Source: Maridesulfovibrio bastinii DSM 16055 (lineage in GTDB: Bacteria; Desulfobacterota; Desulfovibrionia; Desulfovibrionales; Desulfovibrionaceae). Taken from it: DNA of 64,000 nt. A program made the translations under genes and the position numbers. How positions within the stretch are numbered: the stretch's first letter is position 1; each line of letters opens with the position of its first letter. Positions 26,762 through 37,272 of this stretch are shown one piece after another. The stretch spans positions 173,664 to 237,663 of the forward strand of contig NZ_KE387015.1 of the NCBI RefSeq assembly GCF_000429985.1. Reading direction: 5' to 3'. The notes below the pieces were generated by a model, which was not told where the DNA came from, searched no databases, and worked only from the letters and a program-made list of their open reading frames with translations.

Positions 26762-28152
26762 AACTGACTCTAAGCGAAATAGAAGAGCAGCTCCGAGGCG
26801 GACACGAAATTCCTTCTGCTGAGACCACAGAAGTGACTCAAATCCGAATTGACAGTCGTCTGGTAAAAAAAGGAGATGTTTTTTTCTGCCTCGAAGGGGA
26901 AAATTTCGATGGCCACAACTTCGCCCTTTCAGCTCTTGAAAGCGGCGCAAGTGCTGTTGTGGTTTCCAAATTCATGCCCGAACTGGAAGATAAACCTGCA
27001 ATAATGGTAAAAAATACAGTCCATGCCCTTGGACTTCTCGCCACTTACTGGCGTTCCCGCTCAAAAGCCGAAGTTATCGCCGTGACAGGTTCTGCCGGTA
27101 AAACCACGGTAAAAGAGATGCTTTCTCAGGTGCTTTCAGAGAAGTACAGCGTTCATAAAAATTTTATGAACCTGAACAACCAGATAGGACTCCCCTGCTC
27201 AATGCTGGAAGCCAGCGGCGAAGAGGATTTCTGGGTTGTGGAACTCGGCATCAGCCATCCCGGTGACATGGCGGAACTTGGTTCCGTAGCCCAACCGGAT
27301 ATCGCGGTAGTTCATAACATCGGTCCGGCCCATATCGAAGGTCTGGGAAGTCTTGAAAATATTGCCAGAGAAAAAGCTTCCATATTCAAATACCTGCAAC
27401 CAAATGGCGAAGCCCTCTGCTGCAAGGATTATGAGCTTCTCTTGAATGCGGCAAAAGAAATTGTACCCGAACCGGTTACATTTTCATCGCAGGACAGCTC
27501 TGCTGATTATTACTGCACTCTTCTTGAAGCACTCCCGGACGGAAGAGGAAAATTTCTGCTGAATATTAAAGGTGAGTCAGCCGAGATAATTCTGCCCGGC
27601 TGTGGATCACATCTGGCTGAGGATGCCGCAGCAGTGGCCTGCGCTGTCTCAAAAGCCGGATTCTCCCCAGCGGAAACATTTAAGGCCCTTGAGACAGTTA
27701 CCCTGCCCAGACAGAGGTTCTGCTGCAGCAACAAAGGTCGCTGGACTCTTATTGACGACACATACAACGCCAATCCTCTTTCCATGAAAAAGGCTATAGA
27801 AACAGCCAGAAAAATGGCTGAAAGCAGACCTTTTGTGCTGGTTCTGGGTGACATGCTCGAACTTGGCGCAGATGCGGTCAGGGCTCATGTTGATCTTGGA
27901 AAACAGATAGCTCAGGCGGCTCCTGAAGCAACATTTTTCTTCGGACGTCACTATGATGACGTGGCGTCAACAACCAACGGCTCAACTTTAGTTCCGGTAA
28001 ATACTCCTTCTGAATTCATAACCGGAATAAGGGAACTCGGCCTCTGTGATGCCGTGGTCCTGTTCAAAGGTTCGCGCTCATGCCATATGGAAGAGTACCA
28101 CGCGGCTTTATCAAACGAGCTTAACAAAGAAACCTCGGGAGCCGTAAAATGA
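26758..28152 (+). CDS. murF: UDP-MurNAc-pentapeptide synthetase MurF
   Basis: Adds D-Ala-D-Ala to the UDP-MurNAc-tripeptide with ATP. Motifs: [14 protein letters not shown] (P-loop), [21 protein letters not shown] and [13 protein letters not shown]. At 464 residues it is normal. The start is a TTG at 26758 inside the murE stop region (TTGA overlap), which suggests translational coupling; the reading [12 protein letters not shown] fits the family N-terminus. It overlaps mraY by 4 bases. Confidence 0.96.
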   Translation: MKLTLSEIEEQLRGGHEIPSAETTEVTQIRIDSRLVKKGDVFFCLEGENFDGHNFALSALESGASAVVVSKFMPELEDKPAIMVKNTVHALGLLATYWRSRSKAEVIAVTGSAGKTTVKEMLSQVLSEKYSVHKNFMNLNNQIGLPCSMLEASGEEDFWVVELGISHPGDMAELGSVAQPDIAVVHNIGPAHIEGLGSLENIAREKASIFKYLQPNGEALCCKDYELLLNAAKEIVPEPVTFSSQDSSADYYCTLLEALPDGRGKFLLNIKGESAEIILPGCGSHLAEDAAAVACAVSKAGFSPAETFKALETVTLPRQRFCCSNKGRWTLIDDTYNANPLSMKKAIETARKMAESRPFVLVLGDMLELGADAVRAHVDLGKQIAQAAPEATFFFGRHYDDVASTTNGSTLVPVNTPSEFITGIRELGLCDAVVLFKGSRSCHMEEYHAALSNELNKETSGAVK

Positions 28153-29225
28153 TCTACCATTTCCTGGTACCCTTAAGCGCACAACTGGGAGCTTTCAATG
28201 TATTCAGATACATTACCTTCCGCTCCATATACGCCCTGCTGACAGCACTTGTGCTGACCATAGTTTTAGGGCCTATGCTCATCAGATGGCTGCAAAAAAT
28301 CAAATGCGGTCAGTATATCCGTGAAGATGGACCTCAGCACCAGTGCAAAGCCGGAACGCCTACCATGGGCGGCCTTATCATCGGCATGGCGGTTATGTGC
28401 TCCACTCTGCTCTGGGCCGATCTTACAAATATTTACGTCTGGCTGACCATGTTTGTTTTTACAGGGTTCGGCGTTGTCGGCTTTGTTGATGACTACATAA
28501 AAGTTGTCAAAAAACGCAATAAAGGACTTTCTCCTGCGGCCAAACTCGGAGGACAGCTTCTGGTGGCCGGAATAGCGGTATCACTGCTCATCATGGAGCC
28601 GGCCTACTCAACAACTTTATCTGTCCCGTTTTTCAAGAACATCAACCCTGATCTGGGCTGGTTCTATCTGCCATTTGCCATATTCGTTCTGGTCGGCTCG
28701 TCAAACGGCGTTAACCTCACGGACGGTCTTGACGGACTGGCTATAGGTCCCATGATAGTCGGAGCCGGATGTTTTGCTCTTTTCATTTATGTTGCAGGAC
28801 ACTCGGAAATGGCCGGTTATCTGAAAGTAACCCATGTTCCCGGAGTCGGAGAAGTTACCGTTTTCTGCGGAGCTCTGGTCGGAGCCGGGCTGGGATTCCT
28901 CTGGTACAACGCCTATCCGGCGCAGATATTTATGGGAGATGTCGGCTCACTAAGTCTGGGAGGCGTTCTCGGTTTTATTTCCGTTCTTGCGAAACAGGAA
29001 CTTCTGCTGACAATAGTCGGCGGAGTTTTTGTCTTCGAGACACTCTCGGTAATTTTGCAGGTCAGCTATTTCAAATTCAGCGGAGGCAAAAGAATTTTCC
29101 GCATGGCTCCGCTTCACCATCACTTTGAACTCAAGGGAATACCTGAATCTAAAATTATCATCAGATTCTGGATTCTTTCCCTGTTAATGGCCCTTATGGC
29201 CCTCAGCACACTTAAATTGAGGTAA
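28149..29225 (+). CDS. mraY: Phospho-MurNAc-pentapeptide transferase MraY
   Basis: Integral membrane enzyme that moves phospho-MurNAc-pentapeptide to undecaprenyl phosphate to make lipid I. About ten membrane segments. Catalytic motifs: [16 protein letters not shown] (Asp pair, Mg), [10 protein letters not shown] and [12 protein letters not shown]. At 358 residues it is typical. Start ATG 28149 overlaps the murF stop (ATGA). The gap to murD is 3 bases. Confidence 0.97.
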   Translation: MIYHFLVPLSAQLGAFNVFRYITFRSIYALLTALVLTIVLGPMLIRWLQKIKCGQYIREDGPQHQCKAGTPTMGGLIIGMAVMCSTLLWADLTNIYVWLTMFVFTGFGVVGFVDDYIKVVKKRNKGLSPAAKLGGQLLVAGIAVSLLIMEPAYSTTLSVPFFKNINPDLGWFYLPFAIFVLVGSSNGVNLTDGLDGLAIGPMIVGAGCFALFIYVAGHSEMAGYLKVTHVPGVGEVTVFCGALVGAGLGFLWYNAYPAQIFMGDVGSLSLGGVLGFISVLAKQELLLTIVGGVFVFETLSVILQVSYFKFSGGKRIFRMAPLHHHFELKGIPESKIIIRFWILSLLMALMALSTLKLR

Positions 29226-29228
29226 CGA

Positions 29229-30533
29229 ATGTCCAGCATACTCGCTCAACAATCAGCAAATAAAAACATCTTTAAAGATCGGTTCGGCGTAATTGCCGGA
29301 GCCGGGCGTTCCGGTATTGCGGCAGCGAAAGTGCTGCACATGCTCGGTGCGAAGGTGCGTATTGTTGACGAGAACACCAGTCTTGAAGAAAACATCCTCG
29401 AAGGACTCGGTGCTGATGCTCAGCTAAAGACCGGTCCACTCAGCGCATCCGGATTTGAAGGTGCTGATATTATAGTCCTGAGCCCGGGAATTCCTTCCAG
29501 AAAGATAAAAGAGCTTCTGCCTGAATTTCCTGATGAAAAAATAATCTCAGAGCTTGAACTTGCTTCGTTCCTTACAGACGAACCAATCATCGCGATTACC
29601 GGAACCAATGGAAAAACAACCACGACTTCCATCATAAGTCATGTTCTGGAATACGCGGGGAAAAGCGTCTTTACCGGTGGCAACATAGGCACCCCACTTT
29701 GTGAACACCTATTGCAGGATAAACGCTCGGATGTGCTGGTTCTTGAAGTTTCCAGCTTCCAGTTGCAAAACTGCTATAATTTCAGTCCTGATGCAGCAAT
29801 ACTGCTGAACATTTCCGCCAACCATCTCGATTACCATCTCGATATGGAAGAATATACCGAGGCCAAGCTTAATATTTTCAAAAAACAGACTGCTGACGAT
29901 CTCGCCATTATAGCGGAAGAAATGAAGCCAATGCTTGGCAGCCGCAATTTTACCGGGGCTGAAATAAAGTATTTCAATAATGACTCAGTGGAAGAAATTC
30001 CCAATCTTCCCGGACCGCATAACCGTGGAAATATGCACGCAGCCATGCTTGCCACGGCTAAATTCGGCGTAACTTCCGAACTGTTCATGAAAGCAGTCAG
30101 AGAATTTAAGGGTAAACCGCATCGCATTGAATACTTGGGAACTGTCAACGGTGTAAAATTTATTGACGACTCCAAAGCTACAAATCTTGATGCTGTCTGT
30201 GCAGCTTTAAACAGTTGTTCAAGCCCGGTGAGACTCCTTCTCGGAGGTCATTTCAAGGGAGGAGATGTCACAACAATTATACCTTCCATGCAGGGCAAAG
30301 TTGTTGAAGTCGGTCTGTTCGGTGCGGGCAGAGAATATTTTGAAACACCACTTAAAAAAGAATTTCCCACTTCATGGAATGAAAAACTTGAGGATGCAGT
30401 CAGGAAACTTTTCTCCACTGCAAATTGCGGGGACACAATACTTCTTTCCCCGGCAACAGCAAGTTTTGATGCTTACAAAAGCTATGCGGCCAGAGGCGAT
30501 GATTTCAAAAGAATCATGGAGGAACTTTCATGA
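29229..30533 (+). CDS. murD: UDP-MurNAc-L-Ala:D-Glu ligase MurD
   Basis: ATP-dependent addition of D-glutamate to UDP-MurNAc-L-Ala. The N-terminal Rossmann-like part has GVIAGAGRSGIAAAKVL. The central ligase domain has AITGTNGKTTTTSII, LEVSSFQL and ISANHLDYHLDMEEY, and the C-terminal domain has FIDDSKATN, a MurD hallmark. At 434 residues it is normal. The start is 3 bases after mraY, and the stop overlaps ftsW by 4 bases (ATGA). Confidence 0.96.
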   Translation: MSSILAQQSANKNIFKDRFGVIAGAGRSGIAAAKVLHMLGAKVRIVDENTSLEENILEGLGADAQLKTGPLSASGFEGADIIVLSPGIPSRKIKELLPEFPDEKIISELELASFLTDEPIIAITGTNGKTTTTSIISHVLEYAGKSVFTGGNIGTPLCEHLLQDKRSDVLVLEVSSFQLQNCYNFSPDAAILLNISANHLDYHLDMEEYTEAKLNIFKKQTADDLAIIAEEMKPMLGSRNFTGAEIKYFNNDSVEEIPNLPGPHNRGNMHAAMLATAKFGVTSELFMKAVREFKGKPHRIEYLGTVNGVKFIDDSKATNLDAVCAALNSCSSPVRLLLGGHFKGGDVTTIIPSMQGKVVEVGLFGAGREYFETPLKKEFPTSWNEKLEDAVRKLFSTANCGDTILLSPATASFDAYKSYAARGDDFKRIMEELS

Positions 30534-31648
30534 ACAGCAGAAAAACAAAGCTTGATGAAAATACCGCGCGCCCGGATTACTGGTTCATGGCAGCGGCTCT
30601 GCTGCTGGCCTTTTTCGGACTGATGATGGTTCTTTCCGCCAGTGGAATCATGGCTGAACGCTATTTTGACGACAAATACCTGTTCTTCAAAAAACAGGCT
30701 GTTTTTCTCGTCGGCGGTCTGGTGCTGATGTTTTTCAGCTCCAGAGTCTCAAAAAAGTTTTTCTACAATCTGGTTTATATATGGCTTATTGGAGCGTTCC
30801 TGCTGCTTATCCTATGTGATTTCACTCCACTTGCCGTTAACGCCGGTGGAGCAAAACGCTGGCTGGCACTCGGGCCACTGAGACTTCAGCCTCTGGAATT
30901 CGCCAAACCTGCGCTTGTCCTTTACCTAGCTTACTTCTTTTCCCAGAAGCAGGATAAAGTAAAAACTTTCAGTGTCGGCTTTCTGCCGCCATTTGCAATA
31001 ACCGGAATGCTGTGTCTGCTGCTTATGCTCCAACCTGATTTCGGCGGATCTGTTTTTATTGCAATGCTTTTATTTTTCATGAGCCTTGTAGGCGGGACCA
31101 GAATAAGTTATCTGCTCACCTCTCTCATTTTTGCCGGTGGTGCCGGATACATGCTTATCACAAGCTCACCATACCGTTTAAAACGTATGACAGCCTTTCT
31201 GGACCCCTTCAAAAGTGCAAAAAATGAGGGCTACCAGCTTGTCCAGTCCCTTTATGCCTTCGGTTCCGGGCATTTTTTCGGAGAAGGACTTGGAGCTGGA
31301 AAGCAGAAGCTGTTTTTCCTTCCGGAAGCACACAATGACTTCATTATGGCGGTTGTAGGGGAAGAACTTGGATTTATCGGCGTGCTGGCAATTTTTCTCA
31401 TTATAGGACTTCTGCTCTACCGGGGATTTAAGATAGCTCTGGCGCAGGAAGAACTTCAGGATAAGTTCACAGCCTATGGCATGGTACTTATTCTGGCTCT
31501 CGGATTTTTTCTGAATCTTGCGGTTGTCATGGGAACAGTACCTCCCAAGGGAGTTCCGATGCCGTTTGTCAGTTATGGAGGATCGAGCCTTATGATTTCC
31601 TGTCTCTGCACAGGAGTTCTGCTCAATCTTTCAAGGGGCAAAGTATGA
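30530..31648 (+). CDS. ftsW: Septal peptidoglycan glycosyltransferase FtsW
   Basis: SEDS-family polymerase that makes glycan strands from lipid II, partnered with FtsI. About ten membrane segments. Landmarks: [12 protein letters not shown] near the start, [30 protein letters not shown], the large periplasmic loop with [19 protein letters not shown], and [11 protein letters not shown] near the end. At 372 residues it is normal. Coupled by 4-base overlaps to murD before it and murG after it. Confidence 0.96.
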   Translation: MNSRKTKLDENTARPDYWFMAAALLLAFFGLMMVLSASGIMAERYFDDKYLFFKKQAVFLVGGLVLMFFSSRVSKKFFYNLVYIWLIGAFLLLILCDFTPLAVNAGGAKRWLALGPLRLQPLEFAKPALVLYLAYFFSQKQDKVKTFSVGFLPPFAITGMLCLLLMLQPDFGGSVFIAMLLFFMSLVGGTRISYLLTSLIFAGGAGYMLITSSPYRLKRMTAFLDPFKSAKNEGYQLVQSLYAFGSGHFFGEGLGAGKQKLFFLPEAHNDFIMAVVGEELGFIGVLAIFLIIGLLLYRGFKIALAQEELQDKFTAYGMVLILALGFFLNLAVVMGTVPPKGVPMPFVSYGGSSLMISCLCTGVLLNLSRGKV

Positions 31649-32718
31649 ATAGAATCGTTCTGACCACAGGCGGAACCGGCGGGCATGTTTTCCCCGCCAT
31701 TGCAGTGGCCCGTGAGCTGACGGACCGCTATCCGCAATGTGAAATTCTCTTTCTGGGGGGTAAAGGCCCTGAAAGGGAAATGGTCGAACGTGCCGGAATT
31801 AAATTTAAGGGACTGCCTGCAAAAGGAATTGTTGGTGGCGGCATCAGGAAACTACTTTCAAGTTTCTGGATAGCTGGCGGACTTTTCATGTCCGTGCTTG
31901 AACTGCTCCGCTTCAAACCTGAAGCCGTCATAGGTTTCGGCGGCTACGCAGGCTTCTGCCCGGTCCTTGGCGGAGCAATGCTTGGCATTCCCTGCGCAAT
32001 ACATGAGCAGAACAGTGTTCCCGGAGTGACCAATAAGGTTCTCGGACGCTTTGTTAAAAAAGTTTTTGCCTCATTTGAGGATAAGGAAGGAGCATTTCCT
32101 TCTGAAAAAGTGATGCTTACCGGTAACCCGGTACGAAAAGAAATTGTGGAATGTGCGCAACATAAACCGGGATCAACGGTTCTGGTCTTTGGCGGAAGTC
32201 AGGGCGCCTCAGCAATAAACGAAGCTGTTGTAGATGCTCTAGCGCTTCTGAAAAAAGCAGGAATTAAACTTTTCCACCAGACCGGAAAAAACGATCTGCA
32301 GAAAGTGCGCAAGGCATACGAAGCCGCCGGATATAATCCGGACTGTGTTCAGCCTTTCATCCACAATATGGCTGAAGCTTATGCGGAAGCGGCTCTCGTA
32401 ATATGCAGGTCCGGAGCATCAACGGTTTTTGAAATTTCGGCGGCGGGAAAACCGGCTGTTTTCATACCTTTTCCCCACGCCACCCATGACCATCAGACCA
32501 GTAACGCTAAAAGACTGGCTGAAATAGGTGCTGCAAAGATTATCCCGCAGAATGAACTCAGCGGAGAAAAACTTGCGGAAACAATTATCGGGCTGATTGC
32601 CAGCCCCAATAATCTGAATGAAATGCGGGATGCGGCTTTATCTTTCGCCCGTCCCGGGGCCGCTGCATCTGTAGTGGACGGACTGGAAACAATAATAAAC
32701 TCAAAGGCAAGAGGTTAG
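31645..32718 (+). CDS. murG: Lipid II synthase MurG
   Basis: GT-B glycosyltransferase on the inner face of the membrane. It adds GlcNAc to lipid I to make lipid II. Motifs: [16 protein letters not shown] (first G loop), [40 protein letters not shown], and the donor loop [20 protein letters not shown]. At 357 residues it is normal. ATGA overlap with the ftsW stop. Confidence 0.97.
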   Translation: MNRIVLTTGGTGGHVFPAIAVARELTDRYPQCEILFLGGKGPEREMVERAGIKFKGLPAKGIVGGGIRKLLSSFWIAGGLFMSVLELLRFKPEAVIGFGGYAGFCPVLGGAMLGIPCAIHEQNSVPGVTNKVLGRFVKKVFASFEDKEGAFPSEKVMLTGNPVRKEIVECAQHKPGSTVLVFGGSQGASAINEAVVDALALLKKAGIKLFHQTGKNDLQKVRKAYEAAGYNPDCVQPFIHNMAEAYAEAALVICRSGASTVFEISAAGKPAVFIPFPHATHDHQTSNAKRLAEIGAAKIIPQNELSGEKLAETIIGLIASPNNLNEMRDAALSFARPGAAASVVDGLETIINSKARG

Positions 32719-32720
32719 GA

Positions 32721-34154
32721 ATGATCGCAGCAGAAGGACCGGCAATTCAAGCAGGTGCAGATATGACCAGTAATATGATGCGCAGCAGGGTCGGTACAAT
32801 TCACATGGTCGGAATCGGAGGATCAGGCATGAGCGGCATTGCCGAGGTGCTTTTGAATCTCGGTTTTTCGGTCAGCGGTTCAGACCTTGCTGCCGGAGCG
32901 CCCGTAAGAAGGCTTCAGAATCTTGGCGCACAGGTATTTATAGGACACGGAGAAGAAAATGTGCGCGATGCGGACGTGCTGGTAAAATCAACAGCTATCT
33001 CGGAAGATAATCCGGAAGTAGTCAAAGCCCGTGAAATGGGTATCCCCATCATTCCCCGTGCTGAGATGCTGGCTGAACTGATGCGCCTGCGGACAGGAAT
33101 TGCCGTAGCCGGAACACACGGAAAAACAACCACGACATCGCTGCTTGCCACTATTTTTACCGAGGCCGGATTCGACCCCACGGTTATCATCGGCGGAAGA
33201 CTCAACACCTATGGCAGCAACGCCAGACTGGGTGAAGGTCAATATCTTATTGCGGAAGCTGACGAATCCGATGGATCGTTTTTGTGTCTTTCACCCATCA
33301 TCACCGTAGTAACCAACATCGATCTGGACCACATGGATTTCTACAAGGATCAGGACGCCATCGACCAGTCCTTCCTTAAATTCATGAACGCAATTCCATT
33401 TTACGGAATGAACGTGATCTGCGGTGATGACACTGGAGTTAAAAGACTTCTTCCGTCTATTAAACGCCCCTGCCTTACATACGGAATAGAAAAAGAAAAC
33501 AGATTACGGGCTGAAGTAATTTCATGTGAAGTAAGAAGCCTTTTCAAAGTATTTCTTGATGATGAATTTTTAGGAGAAGTAACTCTCGCTCAGCCGGGAA
33601 GGCACAATGTGCTCAACGCACTGGCCTCAATAGGTGTTGCGCTGGAAGCCGGAATCAAAAAGGAAGACATCTTTCAGGGACTCATGAATTTTGGCGGAGT
33701 AGGAAGAAGATTCGAGCGTAAGGGTGAAGCCAGAGGCGTACTTATTGTTGATGACTACGGGCATCACCCCGCAGAAATTAAAGCAACAATTGAAACGGCA
33801 AAGAATTGTTACCCCGACCGCCGGCTGGTAATGGCTTTTCAACCTCACAGATTTTCACGCACTCAGGCTCTGTTCGGAGATTTTTGTAAAACCTTCGACA
33901 AGGTTGACCAGCTGCTGCTCACGGAAATATATCCCGCCTCCGAATCTCCGATTCCCGGAGTAAACGGATTATCCCTGGCACAAGGGATCAGGCAGGTCAG
34001 TTCCACCAAAGTCAACTTCTACCCTGACTTTGAAGCCATGGAGGCAGAACTTCAGGATATTTTAAAACCCGGAGACCTGTTCATAACTCAGGGTGCAGGC
34101 AGTGTTTATCTTGTTGGAGAAAATTATCTCAACTCCGGTAAGAACAACAGCTAA
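32721..34154 (+). CDS. murC: UDP-MurNAc:L-Ala ligase MurC
   Basis: First amino-acid-adding Mur ligase, which joins L-Ala to UDP-MurNAc with ATP. Motifs: [29 protein letters not shown] (P-loop), [20 protein letters not shown] and [11 protein letters not shown]. The 477 residues include a 14-residue extension before the in-frame ATG 32763; ATG 32721 is kept because TTAGGA lies directly upstream, but 32763 is possible. Starts 2 bases after the murG stop. Confidence 0.96.
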   Translation: MIAAEGPAIQAGADMTSNMMRSRVGTIHMVGIGGSGMSGIAEVLLNLGFSVSGSDLAAGAPVRRLQNLGAQVFIGHGEENVRDADVLVKSTAISEDNPEVVKAREMGIPIIPRAEMLAELMRLRTGIAVAGTHGKTTTTSLLATIFTEAGFDPTVIIGGRLNTYGSNARLGEGQYLIAEADESDGSFLCLSPIITVVTNIDLDHMDFYKDQDAIDQSFLKFMNAIPFYGMNVICGDDTGVKRLLPSIKRPCLTYGIEKENRLRAEVISCEVRSLFKVFLDDEFLGEVTLAQPGRHNVLNALASIGVALEAGIKKEDIFQGLMNFGGVGRRFERKGEARGVLIVDDYGHHPAEIKATIETAKNCYPDRRLVMAFQPHRFSRTQALFGDFCKTFDKVDQLLLTEIYPASESPIPGVNGLSLAQGIRQVSSTKVNFYPDFEAMEAELQDILKPGDLFITQGAGSVYLVGENYLNSGKNNS

Positions 34155-34189
34155 CCAGCTGAAAATTTAGGAATAAGGAAAAACCGAAA

Positions 34190-35062
34190 ATGACTCTTGA
34201 ACTTATACACGAACCGAAAATATCCAAGCTGACAACTCTTGGAATAGGTGGCAGTGCGCAGGCTCTGGCCACGGTCCGTGACATAGACGGTCTGGATGAG
34301 CTTTCGGTTTTCATGGAAAAGCAGTCTGCAAGAATTATTGCTCTCGGCAACGGCAGCAATATGCTCGCAGCTGACGGAAAGCTGGATATAGTTTTCATCA
34401 AAGTCAGCCCTGAAAAGATTCCTGAACCGGAACTTCAGGGAACCTCAGTAAAAGTTCACGCAGCAAGCGCGCTGCCAAGACTGCTGGGATTTTTTACCTA
34501 CAATGGCCTTTCCGGAATGGAAGGACTCTGCGGCATTCCCGGAACTGTCGGCGGGGCCGTAGCCATGAACGCTGGATCATACGGAACAGATATCAGTGCA
34601 AGCCTTGAAAAGGTCCGCTTATGGACTCCTTCAAAGGGACTTTTCTGGAAGGATAAAACCGAAATTGAATTCGGCTACCGTCATTTCAACCCCGGAACAG
34701 ATGAATTTACACTTGTCTGGGAAGCTGTGTTTGAACTGAACAAAGCCGATAGGGATAAAATTAAAAAAGAGCTTAACGCAGTTATTTCACGCAAAAAAAC
34801 AACCCAGCCTATCCTTGAAAGGACAGCGGGATGCGTTTTTAAAAATCCGGAAAACGAAAGTGCCGGAAAGCTTTTGGATCAGGCAGGTTTCAAAGGCAAA
34901 AAAAATGGTGGAATGGCTTTTTCAACAATACACGCCAACTTCCTTGTCAATAAAGACCATGGAACCGGATCACAGGCCATGGAACTTCTGGATGAGGCTG
35001 TTGCAGCAGTTAAGGATAAATTCAACGTAACCCTTGAACATGAGGTGGTAATTCTCAAATGA
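34190..35062 (+). CDS. murB: UDP-N-acetylenolpyruvoylglucosamine reductase MurB
   Basis: FAD enzyme that reduces UDP-GlcNAc-enolpyruvate to UDP-MurNAc with NADPH. Motifs: FAD-binding IALGNGSNMLAAD and GIPGTVGGAVAMNAGSYG, and catalytic Ser in AGCVFKNP. At 290 residues it is the short type II form without the extra loop of E. coli MurB. Placement beside murC is normal. The gap after murC is 35 bases, and its end overlaps ftsQ by 4 bases. Confidence 0.95.
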   Translation: MTLELIHEPKISKLTTLGIGGSAQALATVRDIDGLDELSVFMEKQSARIIALGNGSNMLAADGKLDIVFIKVSPEKIPEPELQGTSVKVHAASALPRLLGFFTYNGLSGMEGLCGIPGTVGGAVAMNAGSYGTDISASLEKVRLWTPSKGLFWKDKTEIEFGYRHFNPGTDEFTLVWEAVFELNKADRDKIKKELNAVISRKKTTQPILERTAGCVFKNPENESAGKLLDQAGFKGKKNGGMAFSTIHANFLVNKDHGTGSQAMELLDEAVAAVKDKFNVTLEHEVVILK

Positions 35063-35907
35063 GTGTAGCAAAACTCAATAACAGCAGACTTACCCTGGTT
35101 AGGGGAAACGGTAAAAAAGCCAGCAACCGCAGGCGTAAAAAACCGGATCGCCAGTCTTCAGAGGTCTTCATATCCTTATTCAAGAAGATCTGTGTTTCCG
35201 GAATGTGCCTCCTGCTTCTGGCTTTTGTCGGAGTCGGATGCTTAGCCGGATACCGCTGGGTTACAAGCCACTCCTATTTTGCTCTCAAGGATATCAGCGT
35301 AACCGGTAACAACCGCTTAAGTTACGGTGAAATTCTTGATATCGCGGGGATAGGTCTCAACCGTAACAGCCTGTCTGTGAATATAGGTGAAGTTGAAAGA
35401 AAATTAAGCGAAAGCCCGTGGATTGAATCCGCAGCAATAAAAAGAGAATTGCCTCGAAAACTATATGTGCACATCAAGGAAAGGACTCCGGAATTTATGG
35501 TCAGACAGGGTCAGAATCTTTGGTACTGCGATGCCGAAGGTGAGCTGATATCCCCTGTTGAACCCGGAAAATTCAGTTCTCTTCCATATTTGGATATAGA
35601 TTCCGAAGCAATGGAACAAACGGATATACTTAAAGATTTTATGACCAGACTTGACCGCAGAACCCTTCCGTTTGATCCGGGCCAGATCGCCTGGATAAAG
35701 CTCAGGGGCGGGAACAGGATGGAATTTTTCATAGATCGTCTCGGCCTGACTGTAGAGCTGGGACTTAAAAATTGGCAGAAGCAGCTTTCACACCTGAACG
35801 TGGTCTGGAGAGATCTCCAGAAGAGGGGCGAATTCAGGAACATAGCGGCGATTTCAGCCGGAGAAGGCAGAGTCTGGGTAGAAAAGAAAACCTCCGGCGG
35901 AAGCTGA
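35059..35907 (+). CDS. ftsQ: Cell division protein FtsQ
   Basis: Bitopic divisome protein that holds FtsB and FtsL. The basic cytoplasmic head (RRRKKPDRQ) is about 45 residues, then one membrane segment (about 50-70), then a periplasmic POTRA domain (FALKDISVTGNNRLSYGEIL) and the FtsQ beta domain. At 282 residues it is normal. Start ATG 35059 overlaps the murB stop. The C-terminal part diverges from E. coli, as usual. Confidence 0.92.
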   Translation: MSVAKLNNSRLTLVRGNGKKASNRRRKKPDRQSSEVFISLFKKICVSGMCLLLLAFVGVGCLAGYRWVTSHSYFALKDISVTGNNRLSYGEILDIAGIGLNRNSLSVNIGEVERKLSESPWIESAAIKRELPRKLYVHIKERTPEFMVRQGQNLWYCDAEGELISPVEPGKFSSLPYLDIDSEAMEQTDILKDFMTRLDRRTLPFDPGQIAWIKLRGGNRMEFFIDRLGLTVELGLKNWQKQLSHLNVVWRDLQKRGEFRNIAAISAGEGRVWVEKKTSGGS

Positions 35908-35955
35908 TCCGCTTTAGTTTAAGAACCCGCTCAAGGGTGATGAGGAGAAACTTTT

Positions 35956-37185
35956 ATGGCGAAATCTGATTTAATCGTCGGTCTTGATGTGGGAACCACC
36001 AAGATATGCGCAGTGGTTGGGGAACCCACTGCGGACGGCGTGGACATTGTTGGAATAGGTACGGCTCCATCCACGGGACTTAGAAAAGGTGTGGTGGTCA
36101 ATATTGAACAGACTGTCCAGTCCATCAAAAAAGCTCTTGAAGAAGCTGAACTGATGGCAGGCTGTGAAATTCGTTCGGTATACGCCGGAATTGCCGGAAG
36201 CCACATAAAAGGCTTCAACAGCCACGGGGTTATTGCCGTTAAAGGCGGAGAAGTAACCCAGAAAGATGTGGACAGAGTCATAGACGCCGCAAAAGCGGTT
36301 GCTATTCCTCTTGACCGTGAAGTCATTCACACACTCCCGCAGGAGTACATTGTGGATGATCAGCGTGGAATTGCCGATCCGCTGGGCATGGCAGGAGTAA
36401 GGCTTGAGGTAAAAGTGCACATCGTAACAGGTGCGGTTACTTCGGCCCAGAACATCATTCGTTCCTGTCACCGTTCCGGACTGGATGTATCAGATATCGT
36501 TCTGGAATCTCTCGCATCGAGCAAAGCTGTTCTTTCCGAGGAAGAACGGGAAATCGGTGTTGCAATTGTTGATATCGGAGGCGGCACAACAGATCTGGCC
36601 ATATTTGCCAATGATTCAATAAAACATACTTCGGTTATCGCTCTTGGCGGAAACAACCTGACAAATGATATCGCTTTCGGTCTCAGAACTCCCATGAGTT
36701 CGGCTGAACAGATCAAGGTCAAATATTCTACGGCCCTGACGGAACTGGTTACCAGTGACGAAACCATAGAAGTTCCTTCCGTGGGCGGACGCGACAGTCG
36801 CAAAATGTCCAAGCGTGTGCTTTCGGAAATATGCGAACCGCGCTGTGAAGAAATAATGGCTCTTGTTGATCAGGAACTTGTTCGCAGCGGTTATAAGAGC
36901 ATGATTGCCGCAGGTGTTGTTCTCACAGGCGGAACCTCACTTGTTGACGGAATGCAGGAACTGGCTGAACAGATTTTCGACCTCCCGGTACGCATCGGAT
37001 ATCCGAGCGGAATCGGTGGTCTTAAAGATGTCGTCAACAGTCCTAAATTCGCCACGGCAGTAGGACTGCTTATGTACGGGGCAGAAAAAGAAGGTGGAGG
37101 AGAACAGGTCTTCCGTATTCGTGATGAAAATGTTTTCAACCGCATTCTGGGCAGGATGCGGAAATGGTTCAAGGAAATAGCCTGA
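35956..37185 (+). CDS. ftsA: Cell division protein FtsA
   Basis: Actin-like ATPase that tethers FtsZ filaments to the membrane. Motifs: VGLDVGTTKICAVVGE (phosphate 1), IVDIGGGTTDLAIF (phosphate 2) and VVLTGGTSLVDGM (adenosine). The SHS2/1C insertion is present around residues 85-165. The last residues (NRILGRMRKWFKEIA) form the amphipathic membrane-targeting helix. At 409 residues it is normal. AGGAGA lies upstream of the ATG. It is followed by a small hairpin before ftsZ. Confidence 0.97.
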   Translation: MAKSDLIVGLDVGTTKICAVVGEPTADGVDIVGIGTAPSTGLRKGVVVNIEQTVQSIKKALEEAELMAGCEIRSVYAGIAGSHIKGFNSHGVIAVKGGEVTQKDVDRVIDAAKAVAIPLDREVIHTLPQEYIVDDQRGIADPLGMAGVRLEVKVHIVTGAVTSAQNIIRSCHRSGLDVSDIVLESLASSKAVLSEEEREIGVAIVDIGGGTTDLAIFANDSIKHTSVIALGGNNLTNDIAFGLRTPMSSAEQIKVKYSTALTELVTSDETIEVPSVGGRDSRKMSKRVLSEICEPRCEEIMALVDQELVRSGYKSMIAAGVVLTGGTSLVDGMQELAEQIFDLPVRIGYPSGIGGLKDVVNSPKFATAVGLLMYGAEKEGGGEQVFRIRDENVFNRILGRMRKWFKEIA

Positions 37186-37215
37186 CCATTGAATGACTAA
37201 GGTCATAAGATTATT

Positions 37216-37240
37216 CGGCATTAAGATGCCGGAGACTTTT
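37216..37240 (+). terminator. Small hairpin with T run between ftsA and ftsZ
   Basis: CGGCAT, loop TAAG, ATGCCG, then GAGACTTTTT. A six-base stem is weak, so it may attenuate rather than end the dcw transcript; it could also be an mRNA processing or protecting structure. Confidence 0.35.
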
Positions 37241-37272
37241 TAAGGAAGCCTACTAAAAACAGGGGATTGAAA

